Source of the DNA: Chara braunii
Lineage: Eukaryota; Streptophyta; Charophyceae; Charales; Characeae
DNA: 53,580 nucleotides
Direction of reading: 5' to 3'
NCBI GenBank assembly: GCA_003427395.1
Contig: BFEA01000365.1
Span: forward strand, 1-53,580
The notes under the pieces are model-generated. The model was not told the DNA's origin. It did no database searches and saw nothing but the letters and a program-made list of their open reading frames with translations. The position numbers and the translations under genes are program-made. The stretch's first letter is position 1, and each line of letters opens with the position of its first letter. Of the stretch, positions 23,301-33,319 are shown in pieces.

Positions 23301-23833
23301 GAAGCCTAACAGCTCTGTCAACCACTTCCTCAGGCTCCGACTTCCTGTGCGCAACCTCTCATCTTCCTTAACCTTCAATGCCCCCCCTACTCGCTCCACT
23401 CAAAACGGCCTTTCTCGGCGATCCCTTGCCTTTGACGTGATTTAGGTTCCGCCACCCTCTCCACCTTCAGGCGTGCCCCGCCTGATCTCCACAACCTGCC
23501 CATCCCCCTCCTACAAGCATTCCTTCTGGCACCCTACTTCTTCCGTCCCTCCCTCCATCCCTCCCTCCGAGATCTTATCACAAAAATGACCGCCAGACGC
23601 TCAAAGATGAAGAACGGCATAGCTGTCCACCACCCTTCACTTCGACTTCGCGCCATTCGAGAGAGAACCATAGCATTGCCACGCACAAACACGAGCAATC
23701 CCCTCTACCTCCAAGACCTAATACGGCCGCCATAGCCAGGATCATCTTAACCTCCCATTAACCCTTCACATCACATCGGGTCCATGGCTAACCGCCGGGG
23801 TGACGTCACACACGTACGTGGATTGAACTTCAT
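17313..23833 (-). CDS. RPL26: 60S ribosomal protein L26 (uL24 family), four coding exons
   Basis: Cytosolic large-subunit ribosomal protein; the family carries a KOW motif and binds 28S/5.8S rRNA near the polypeptide exit. Coding exons on the minus strand are 23833-23818, 21640-21528, 18804-18663 and 17488-17313 (TAA stop). All junctions are GT-AG: donors GTACGT, GTAAGT and GTGAGC, each acceptor ending GTGCAG; phases 1, 0 and 1. They sum to 148 residues, close to the plant length of about 146. Exon 1 gives MKFNPR. Exon 2 carries [16 protein letters not shown] and [13 protein letters not shown]. Exon 3 holds the KOW region ([35 protein letters not shown]). Exon 4 has [19 protein letters not shown] and ends QDVD, like plant rather than animal proteins. 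No frameshift or stop interrupts it, so it is probably functional. Introns (2,177, 2,723 and 1,174 bases) are filled with repeats. Confidence 0.95.
17779..18172. repeat. 196-base tandem duplication with (CT)n(CA)n, in RPL26 intron 3
   Basis: The unit beginning 'cgttctcaagtggcaaatga' at 17779 repeats at 17975 with few differences. Each copy ends in a CT run followed by CA repeats. It lies wholly in the third intron. Confidence 0.9.
18823..18910. repeat. 48-base tandem duplication beside the RPL26 exon 3 acceptor
   Basis: The segment 'ttgtgagcgata.gaagcag' plus 'gggaaaaccctg' occurs at 18823-18862 and again at 18871-18910, about 20 bases upstream (in the minus-strand sense) of the exon 3 splice acceptor. 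It could have moved the branch-point region. Confidence 0.8.
19260..19480. mobile_element. Nested palindromic element in RPL26 intron 2
   Basis: A near-perfect palindrome centred at about 19314 has arms built from 'gtctggcgagcgcccgctag' and 'aatttcatctcctag'. A second, overlapping palindrome made of the same modules is centred at about 19437. It is probably a foldback MITE inserted into, or duplicated beside, a related copy. No coding content. Confidence 0.75.
19675..19890 (+). repeat. Polypurine tract in RPL26 intron 2
   Basis: About 210 bases of nearly pure A/G with a repeated 'gaggggaaggag' word. On the transcribed minus strand this is a long pyrimidine tract. It explains the Glu/Lys/Gly-rich ORFs here. 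It can form triplex DNA in principle. Confidence 0.85.
21030..21231. repeat. 157-base-period duplication containing an RPL26 exon 2 fragment
   Basis: 'aggaaagagatagccaatcc' and flanks occur at 21030-21074 and 21187-21231. Between them, at about 21149-21181, is a 33-base stretch nearly identical to part of exon 2 ('gcggcgagctcatgaaaa', then 'gcctaacac'; compare 21554-21590). So a piece of the exon was copied into the neighbouring intron. It has no splice sites of its own. Confidence 0.7.
21812..21922. repeat. 59-base tandem duplication in RPL26 intron 1
   Basis: 'gaaatccgatcat', 'actcaaaatcc' and 'ttagtgccatcgac' appear in order twice, at about 21812 and 21870. The 224-codon plus ORF that starts here is low complexity and lies inside the intron, so I do not call it. 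Confidence 0.75.
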
Positions 23834-24350
23834 GGCTGCTAGCGATGTATTCCCGCCGCCTTAGCCTGCCCAGCAAAATTGCGCGCGTGAAAAGAGAGGA
23901 GCAAGGGAAGAATGAAAAGGAATATTTACAGGTAGACCCACGCAGCAGGCACCACGCTACCGGGTCCTCCCCTCCTCCCTTGCCAACTTGACGCCGCTCG
24001 AACCCGCCAGCAAGTGGAGAGTGGCGGAGAGAAAAGTCCCTCCTTGCGCTTCTGGGACCACCGTGAGGTTCCACTAATGACTTCCCCTTGCCGATTGGGG
24101 TCCGGTTCATCAGCGAAGGAAAGCCTGTGGTGTAAACTCAAATGGAAAACTGTTTCAAGGAAAAGGCCCTGGCATTCAATTGAAATAGGAGCCATGGACA
24201 AGGGGCTTTTTCAAAAAGGGGGTCCGTTCTTTTCCTTCCTGTATTTCCTTCAACTGAGACCACTACCCACCTTCACCAGCACCTTTTTTTCCCAGCCATT
24301 GTTTTTTTCTTATATTCTTCTCTCAATTTCACCTCAGACTACCTACCTAC
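23834..24350 (-). promoter_or_regulatory. Presumed RPL26 upstream region
   Basis: The 500 bases upstream of the RPL26 start codon (minus strand) hold no other gene. I cannot place a TATA box, initiator or plant telo-box with confidence. A 5' UTR exon may lie here. This rests on position only. Confidence 0.35.
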
Positions 24351-24454
24351 CACTACTCCTAACTGTAGGGCTGACTGACATGAGCAACCAATCCACCATC
24401 AGGCACGCACAACATAAGCAAGTTGGGAGAAACCACACTAAGAAGAAAAGTAAC

Positions 24455-24512
24455 ATAGAAGTGAAAAAAGAAGAAAAAGAAGAAGAGGAAGAAGAAGAAG
24501 ACAATGGACGCA
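24455..24512 (+). repeat. (GAA)n-rich tract
   Basis: Imperfect GAA/GAG repeats; the Lys/Glu-rich ORF at 24014-24523 ends in it. No gene called. Confidence 0.8.
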
Positions 24513-24713
24513 AGGATATGTAGAGAATCTCCCGATGCGACGTCATCAAAAAATGAGCAATGAAGTGCGGGCGCCAACGGCCCAAAAACATGCTCACGCT
24601 GGTTTAATTTTTCTTAGTGGTTTACTTTTCCTTCGTCTACAATCGAAATGTGCATCATAATAATAGGTTGTAAGGCCAGCACGGGGATGAAAATATCTTA
24701 AGTGCATCAGCCC

Positions 24714-25310
24714 TCATTCGTGTGTGGTTTTGAGGGTGTTACTGCTTCACACAAGAGTTGGCGTTTAGGTTTGAGCATGCCGCTCTGGTCGACCCCTGTA
24801 ACAGGGTAGGATACTGCCAAACATAATTTATCTCGTCCTCACGAGTTATCACCATTCTTAGGGGGTGTATCCCTACCCAGCCATTGATCCATATGTGGCA
24901 ACTTTTATATACCGTTGTTGAGCGCATCGGCTCACGAGCGGGCAAACGATTAAAGGCCCCTCCTTACTACTTTGAACAAAAGCGACCATTGGGTGAATAC
25001 TTTGTGGCATGGCAAGGGTCCATAGGGTATAAGTTACTCCTTCAATGAACTATCATCATGCTTTGTGTACGGGTTTAAGGGTCATATTGCTTTACACAAG
25101 AGTTTTCGACTAGGAAAGAGTTTGTCGTTTCGGTCGACCCTTACAACATGGTTGGATCCTACAAGGCATAACGTATCTCATCCTAAGGAGTTACCACCAT
25201 CCTTAGGGGGTGTATCCCTGCCCATCTACCAATCCATATGTGGTATTTTTTACACATCGTTCTCGAGCACATTGGCTCACGAGTGTGCAAACGACTCGAA
25301 ACCCCTCACC
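24714..25310. repeat. Diverged tandem duplication, about 340-base period
   Basis: About 250 bases from 24714 recur from about 25055. Landmarks in order are 'cacaagagtt', 'ggtcgaccc', 'ctcgtcctcacgagtta' (or 'ctcatcctaaggagtta'), 'ttagggggtgtatccct', 'ccatatgtgg' and 'ggctcacgag'. Identity is about 75% by eye. Non-coding. Confidence 0.7.
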
Positions 25311-25429
25311 CGCCCCAATCACGTTATGTATAACCAAATGTTCTACAAAATATTAAACCACCACTAATCCCACTGGGATCGGTAGCACAGATTGAAGAGT
25401 GTTACTGGTAGCACATTAGGGAGAACCAG

Positions 25430-25960
25430 GGGAGTGGCAAGAATAGAAAATGCAGTGAATTGCCTTTGCGATTTATTTTGCACTTTAGATTAAAAATATA
25501 TATATTTTTTTTCGTTGAAACATCACGTCCGTATTTGCACACCCTTTAGCTCTTCAAATTTTTCGACGCATTCTTCTGATCGTGAGAAATAACTGAAGTT
25601 GAGGAACTTTGTTTGTTGACCACCATATAGTAGAGCCGCAAAAATAGAAAATGATATGAATCGACGAAATGTTTATTTCACGGTTTAAATTTTTTGTTTT
25701 AATTAAAATATATATATATTCTTGATAGAAACCACGACAAAATTCACAAACTATCTGGTTTTCAGAGTTTTGAGTCGTTTTTATCAACGCAAAAGATTGT
25801 GGAAGTTTGAGTGTTTTTTTTCGTTTAAGTTGATCATCGGGTTGCGTAGTGGCAAAAATAAAAATGACAGGAATCAACGCAACATTTATTTAACAACTCT
25901 TTTTTTCTGATTTTTTTTTTAATCACCAGTCTAATCCACATTATCGTAAATTTTTATACT
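25430..25960. repeat. Three degenerate tandem units of about 205 bases
   Basis: Phrases like 'gcaaaaatagaaaatga...gaatcgacgaaatgtttattt' recur at about 25434, 25636 and 25849, each followed by an AT-rich run. Non-coding. Confidence 0.6.
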
Positions 25961-27295
25961 TTTTTAGTAATTATTTTGAGTGCAAAAAATCGTTAAATTT
26001 AACGCTTAAATACAGGGATTGAACCCGCCTGCACCTGCTCATTGCCAACCTATAGTTTTTTGCGACCCTAACTTTTCGGGAATCCTACTTTAGGCCGTCG
26101 GGGGTAATGGCGGTTCAATAAACCCCTTTAATCAAGTTGCTATTAATTTTTTTTTTCCCAATTTAAGAGATAGTGTCAACCTAAAAGGTTGACACAAATT
26201 ACAATCGGTACCTTAAAGGTAATACGTTTGCCCGCTTAAAACTTTATTGAAGCAGCCTTACAACACTTGTTCACCGGCGACCATATATGATCCCCCAAAT
26301 TTCAGATGATTCTTCAGAATCACTTTGAATATATCACAATGAAACTTTCATGTAATATATAACGGTAAAGAAATCAGTCATTCGGTTTCACATTCACTTG
26401 CCTCAGTTGTGACTCATATTAACTATCAACCACTATAAGTTTTTTATTTGGGGGTTATCCGACGGACCCACCAAAAAATTTATGTTTTAAGTCACGAACC
26501 TATCTGTCTGACCGATAATTACATAAATGATTATATCATGATTGATATATATGGTCAGATAGTTTTAAACTTTTAGCCTCACATGCATTTCTTCTAACAT
26601 TTTTTGTCCACCTACATAAACACATTCACTATTATAGATAATTTTGACCATCGTGCAAATATCGACATAACTCGTAAAATCGTGGATAAAAAAAAACACG
26701 GGGATTGTATACTAAAATTTCCCTCAATGTAATTCATATCAACCGACCCACGTAGTTGGGTGTATATTCTCATGTGTAATTGTTCGCATTCATAGGTATA
26801 TACATATGGGTCTAGGTAGCATGATGTATGTATGCGTGGGTTGCACGTGCACATATTCTTGTAAGAGACACATACTCTCGTACGTGGGAATACGTAAAAA
26901 AAAAAAAAAATCAAAAAAATATGAAAAAAATGTATGTTATGCAAAATTATATTTCCAACAACGTTTGTCTAATACTCATCTCAAAATGATGTACCAAACT
27001 CGAATTACAAGTAATAAAAAATAAATAACAATAATTAAAAAAAAAACAAAGAAGTTAGGCTACAAGTCGGGTCGCCTGGGTCACCTTACTTTCGCGGGTT
27101 GATCGGCCACGCCAAGACTAGGGAAGGTCCCAGCCAAAAAATCATAATAAATAACTTTCAAAAAATATGAAAAAAAAAAAAAAAATTATGAAAAAAAAAA
27201 TTGAGCAACTTTTGGTTCGACATCACATCGAAATTCTTTACAAAATTTAAAATAAAAACTTAAATTTAAATATATAAATATATACAGGATCACCA
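25961..27295. other. AT-rich intergenic sequence, no gene seen
   Basis: Homopolymer A and T runs occur (for example 26896-26930 and 27170-27200). A B-box-like 'gggattgaaccc' at 26017 lacks an acceptable A box and cloverleaf. The 110-codon minus ORF at 26612-26944 is compositionally random. Confidence 0.4.
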
Positions 27296-27341
27296 GCCCG
27301 TACGTACGGAGGTCCCCGGGCAGACCTCCGTACGTACGGGC
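27296..27341. repeat. 19-base perfect inverted repeat
   Basis: Arms at 27296-27314 and 27323-27341 (GCCCGTACGTACGGAGGTC and its complement) enclose an 8-base loop. It is a GC-rich island in AT-rich DNA. It opens a 300-base repeat that recurs near 37485. Confidence 0.85.
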
Positions 27342-27620
27342 GTTCGAGGTCCCGTACGGGGTCCGAATTTCGGAGCCTAAAGATAATTATTGTTTTCTGA
27401 ATTTTTTTTGTGAGTTCTCTATGACGTGAGGTACATGCCTGTCAATTTTCAACTCATTTGGCTAAGCTAAATCAAAATTAAAAATCATCAAAGATGGCGG
27501 TGTCAAAACGTGCTCGCCCAGGTATTTTTTCACTTTTTACTTTTTGTTTTCACTTTAGTTCGGGGTCTAAACAATTTTATTATTTTTTAAAACTTTTTTA
27601 GTGGGTTTTGTATTATATGA
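27330..27620 (+). repeat. Dispersed repeat R2, copy 1
   Basis: It aligns by landmarks with 37485-37820: 'gggcgttcg', 'ccccgtacgggg', 'ttcggagcc', 'tgtgagt', 'caaagatgg.ggt', 'gctcgccca' and 'ctttttgttttt'. Non-coding. Confidence 0.6.
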
Positions 27621-27639
27621 AGTACGTCTTATTTGCGTA

Positions 27640-27912
27640 ATCGGCCGCCATTGCGGGGCCCTAAGGCGTATCAAGATTTCAAGGCTCTCTCACTCGAGTC
27701 TGAGTGCACCTCCCTTGTATCTGAGAGACTCAACAATTTTTTTTCTGTCCTTCTTATTCTCAGTCTAATCCTTTGGTTACGAGAGGAAGGAGCAGACGAG
27801 ATTGCAACCGGAAATCGATGTCAATGCCTCTTGTGAGAGGTTCGCCCCACCGATTGAGGGAGCTTTGTCGGAATCTAAGCGAGCTTTCAGGAGGCAGAGA
27901 AGTAACATTTAT
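27640..27912 (+). repeat. Dispersed repeat block R1, copy 2
   Basis: A diverged copy of 3385-3660 in the same orientation, with 'cacctcccttgtatctgagag' and 'gaggttcgccccaccgattg' preserved. It precedes the large tandem units, as copy 1 precedes the hairpin array. Confidence 0.7.
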
Positions 27913-28073
27913 AACTTTCTTCTACTTTGTGTGCACCCACTATATCCATACCACTACATTTCTCATGTTTGTTTAAGAGGTATGCATGCGTTTCTCTATG
28001 ATTGTTTTTTCCATTAACTTAATCAGATTAATTAAAAGTAATGCATGCGTCAATGTCAGTTTTTATTTTATTT

Positions 28074-30850
28074 TTACTAAGTCAGATTAAAGCATGATGT
28101 GAGGAATGAGAGAGAAATATGGTTTTGCATTCGTTTGACCAGATCGATCAAAGGTTAACCATTGTTTCTAAGTTGAATGACCTAGTGTTGTGTTTCTTGT
28201 CTGTTTTCACAAGAATCAGACATTGTTTCAAAGATGAATGTTCCAGTCTCTTGTTTTATTTCGAGGGAGGATTTTTGTGAATGCCTAAATATTGTTTATA
28301 AATTGAATGGCTGAGCTTGAAACCACACATTAAGCACAAATGAGTATACATTGGAAATAATTTATTTATATTTACATGCGAACAAACAACAAGACATTTT
28401 TTATTAGCAGAATGATTCAGTTCAAGCCATATCACTAAGAAAAAAAATAAAGTTAATAGTGTTATTGAAAGTACACTAGGAAAACTGAACATTGTTTCTA
28501 AGCTAAATGACTCAGTCCCCTGCCATATTTTGAAGACAAGTCAAAGAGTTATTCAATTTTAGATATTTAAACAGGTATGGGTCACTCGGCATTATTTCGA
28601 AGCTGAATGGTCTGGTCACATGCCCAAAGAAGAGAAGTAGTTTTGCAACCTGTTTGTGTATAATCCAAGGCGTTCTATACATTTTTTCTAATTTGAATGG
28701 TGTAGCGTCGTGCTATATGTTAGATGGGTAAGAGATAATCATCTGGAGGGTCAATGAACTATCTTATGAAGAAACACTTTGTGATTTTTTGAGAAAATAC
28801 TTACCCGTTCTGTTATGGACTTGCATATCATTGAGTGAAAGTTCTACAGAGTCGTAGTATCAATTTTTGATAGGTAGGTGCGTCAGTTGTTCGTAATGTG
28901 AGGAAACTGTATGATTTAGTTCAATTTTTGTATTTTATGAGTTAAGTTTATTTTTCATACTTTGACTATGTATAAATTATGGAAAGATATTTTTTGTCAA
29001 TAAAGTGTTGTCAAAATTTATGCAAATTCAAGTAGTTACTCAAATTTTGTCGTTACAAAATTCAACTTTTGTCTGAATTTTATACATTACTTAGTTTAAA
29101 TCTGGGAAGCTTACTTCTCAAAGGGAAGTCCTACCCAAATTTTTACTAAATCAATAAATTAGACAAAATTTGATTTTATAAAGTCAGAGTTATTTTTAAA
29201 TATTACATTCAACTTTGTACAAATTTTAAAAAGACATCTTCTCTAGGAAAAATGTGGTCGAAATTTATGCAAATTTAAATAATTAGTTAAATTTTGTCTA
29301 AACATGATTTAAGTTTTATCTTGAATTCATATCTAACTTGGTATATCTTGAAAACCTACTTTCAAAAGGAGATGCTCTCCAAAAGTTTTACTAATTTAGA
29401 GATTTAGACAAAATTTGACATTGTAAAGTCAAGTATCATTTTCAGATTTCATATTCAGTCGAGTATAGATTATGAAAATATATTATTTTTAGAGAGAGTA
29501 CCGCTTAATTTGTTTTTATAGTTTTGACTCTTTTGAGGAATTATAATATATTTTGGTAGGAAAGATTGTTGATAATTTACCCTGTACAGGGGAGATGCTG
29601 CCAAAATTTTCCTTATTATTCCGAGACTCATTGAAAGATAGATTTCAATTTAGTCCTATGAGAAATTGAGTGCGATGTCATATCGAAGTTTACGCTTCAC
29701 ACACTTAAAAATTTAATGTTTGGAATTGAGATGTGTTATGTTACATGTCTTTTTTTATCATTTCGTTTTAACATCTGACAAGTTTAAACCCAATTTTGCG
29801 AGGATTATCTTCTGTTATCTTTAGATACTAGGTTCATTGTTGATTCGTCGATTTATAATTCAATTTCAACTCATCCTTACGACTCAACGAAAACCCTTAG
29901 CTCATGTGGTTTGAACTATTTCCTTGGGTTTTACCCATACCTTTACATTTTTTTTTTATCATTTCGTTTGAAGATCTAACTTGTTTGAGCCAAATTTTGC
30001 GAAAACTGTCTTCTGTTCTCTTTAGATACGAGATTGATTGTTGATTGGTCGGTTTACAATTCAATATCAACTCATTTCTACGACTCAACTTAAGGTCTAA
30101 GCTCATGTGGATTGAATTGCTTCCTTGGGTTTTTACCCACACGCTTACTAAATGACAATTTAAAAAGGACTGAGTATTTCGTTTTGGAACGTTGGACAAA
30201 GGTTGGGGCTTGTGTGGATAAGGCAAGGGATGTGAGTATAGAGAGCGGTTGAAGCTGACCCCTGATAGTGTGTGCTTTGTTGATGTGAAATCTTTGATCT
30301 GATTGCAAGTATATTTTGTGAGTTCGAGTCACAATTTAACTTAATCTGCGATCATGCGTATATTTTGAAGGGAGTCACACTGTAACCATGAGAGTGCTCG
30401 CCTCGTTTCATAGACTCTGTTGTATTTATATTTTATGTATTCGTATGATCTATCATGGCGATGAATAATGATCAAAACGATGTATAATAAAAAAATATAT
30501 ATATATCTTTTATGTTTTGTTTCTTAAATTTTTTAAAGTTGGACGCTGAGGTTTGTAGCGGTTATCAAATTCGAACCCCTTGATCTGTTTTCGTATCTTT
30601 GATGATAGAACCTTATTCCCAGGATTGGAGGTGTTTGACCTCAACAAAGGGCCAACATCCGCCTATCACTCGTTTGTGGAAGTTGCAAACGAGGGTAAAA
30701 CTCGCAATCATCGTCGGAATTTTATAGCGTCGAAATTTAACCCGTCAAAAAACGTGTCAGTCGATACTTATGTGTCGAAAGTGACCCTCAAAGTCATTGA
30801 GGATCGCATGATTATGGGTACCATATAGTACGTTATTACTACTATTGCTT
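28074..30850 (+). repeat. Large tandem unit U1
   Basis: First of three units in direct tandem, about 2.79 kb from U1 to U2. It starts with a hairpin-motif zone (28160-28700: 'cattgtttctaagctgaatg' variants), then 'gggaagtgctgcccaaattt' subrepeats (28970-29600). A block with 'tcatttcg' ... 'gatctgac' ... 'gcgaggattatcttctgttatcttt' follows, present twice here (29750-29948 and 29950-30135). The end block is 'ttatgtattcgtatgatctaccatg' and 'gaggatcgcatgattatggg'. There is no ORF of note. The whole is AT-rich and clearly related to 3.8-5.35 kb. Confidence 0.8.
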
Positions 30851-30869
30851 GCGTAGTTATGCATGATAA

Positions 30870-33300
30870 GTAAATACGACAAAGCCAATGAAGTGGGGAA
30901 AGGAGGGAGAAAGGTGGTTTTGCATATGTTTAACATGGTCGATCTATGAATGAACATTGTTTCTAAGCTTAGTGACGCAGTGTTATATTTCTTGTCTGTT
31001 TTCTGAAGGATCGAACATTGTTTTTAAGCTCAAGTGCCTGGTTGCTTTATTTATTTCGAATGGTTTGCGTGTCAGACTTTTGAGTCTAAACATTGTTTCT
31101 AAGCTGAATGGTTTGGTCTATTTGTTTTTTTTTTTAATTTTCTGATCGAAGTTGGACTGAATAGTTAAACTTCATGCTTTTGTGTGACTTGGGATAAACA
31201 GGACATTGATTCTGAGCTGAATAATTCAATCTCTTGTTTTATTTTGAGGGAGGATTTTTTTGAAGCACGAAACATTATTTCTAAGTTAAATGGGTTAGCC
31301 TGAAGTCACACACTAACCATAAACGAGTATACATTAAAAATACTTTGTCTATATTTGTATGTGAACAGACAACTGAATATTGTTTCTAAGCAGAATGATT
31401 TAATCTAAATCATATCACGAAGAAAAAAAATAAAGCGAAGAGTATTATTGAAAATAAACTTGGCAAGCAAAACTTTGTTTATAAGATAAAGGACTAAGTC
31501 TCTCGCCCATATTTTGAAAACATGTCAGAAAGTTGCTCAATTTTGGATATTGAAACAGTTCAAGGCGACTAGGCATTGTTTTAAAGCGGAATGGTCTAGT
31601 CACATGCCCAAAGAAGGGAGAAGTATTTCTGCAACCTATTCGTATATAATCTAAGGCATTTTTTGTAAGCTGAATGGCATAGCGCAGTCCCATATGTAAA
31701 ATCGGTAAGGGGTAATCATCGGAACAATCAATGAACTATCTTATGAATAAATAATTTATGATTTTTTGTGAGAACACTTACCCATTGTGGTATGGACTTC
31801 CATGTGATTGAGTGACAACTCTACATTGTCTTAGTATTAAATTATGATAGGTAGTTGCTTTAGATGCTCGCCATGTGCTGCAGCTATAAAAGTTAGTTCA
31901 ATTTCTGCATTTTCATATTTGAGTTCATTTTTTATATTTTGACTTTGTATAAATTATGGAAATACACTTTTTGTAAAGGAAGTGATGCTCAAATTAATGC
32001 AAATCCAATAAGTCGGTTAAATTTTGTTGTTACAAAATTCAACTTTTATTTTAGTTTTTAACAGAAACATTTACTAGAATTAAATAATCATTCTATAGTA
32101 AAATTACATTCTAAATTTGAAATTTTCATTCCATCTTAAAAATGTCATTCTGTCTTACTTGAAAACTTTCTTTTCAAGAATGGGTTATCCCTTCTTATTT
32201 GAACTGCATGCTAGAGATGGAATGAAAGTCTGGATGAGTTCATGAAATATTTTAATTGGACTGTCATTCTAAGTTAGGATTTTCAATCATAAATCGGTTT
32301 ATCCAATCCAAATTATAAGACATTTGTTGTAATAGAATGAAAGTTTAATACATTTTAAATTTAGTTTCGAAATAGGTATGTGCTATATTATATGTTTTTT
32401 TTTTTATCATTTCAAATCAAGATCTCACTAATCTCAGCTCGATCTTGCGAGGAGTGTTTTCTATTATCTTTAGATAATATGTTCATTGCCAATTCGTAGG
32501 TTTACGATTAAGTTTCAACCTATGTTTGCGACCGAAACTAAAACTTTAGTTTTTGTTGGTTGCATTGTTTCGTTGGGTTTTTATCCAGAAATTTACTAAA
32601 TGGTCATATACAAAAGATTCAATATTTCGTTTTCAAAGGTTGATAAAGGTTAGGTTTTGTATGGATAAGGCACGAGATGTGAGTGCGGAGAGCGGTTGAA
32701 ATTGATCCTATGTAGTTTGTGGTTTGTCGATGTGAGATTTTCAAACGTGATCGCAAATATTTGTTGTGAGTTGAAGTCTTAATTTGACTTTATATGAAAT
32801 CATAAGTATATTTTGAAGGGAGCTACAGTGCGATTATGAGAATGATTGTCTCGTGTCCTATACCCTGCTGTATTTATATTTTATGTATGCGTACGATTTA
32901 CCATAATCGTACGCAATGATCAACTAGATATGATGTAGTAAGATAATTTTTTTTTTTATGTTTTATTTCTTAGAATTTTTACAGTTGGACATTAAGGTCT
33001 CTGACAACTATCAAAGTGAAACCCTTGACCTGTTTTCATACCTCTGGTAATGAAACCTGATTCCCAAGATCGAAGGTGTTTTGTTGCCATAAAAAACGAA
33101 AATCAACGTACCACTCGTCTGTGTAAGATGAAGAAGAGGGTAAAACTTACAATCGTTTTCGCTTTATCTAGCGTTGAATAATTAACCCCCCAAGACGTGT
33201 GTCAGCCGACACTTCAGTATCGAAAGCGACCTTGAAAGTCATTGAAAATTGCATGATTATTAGTACTATATAGTACGTCATCACCACGACTGCTTCTTTA
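30870..33300 (+). repeat. Large tandem unit U2
   Basis: Second unit, about 2.45 kb, with the same block order as U1 but a single copy of the 'gatctcac...atcttgcgaggagtg' block. It holds hairpins such as AAAC/GTTT around CATT-loop-AATG at 31092 and GACTAG/CTAGTC at 31567-31600. The segment 32050-32350 diverges from the other units and may be a local replacement. Confidence 0.8.
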
Positions 33301-33319
33301 GTCATGCATGACTAATCAA

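Noticed and set aside
26000-26080. Possible tRNA gene on the minus strand (B-box-like gggttcaatccc)
   Set aside because: No cloverleaf can be drawn and the A box is absent.
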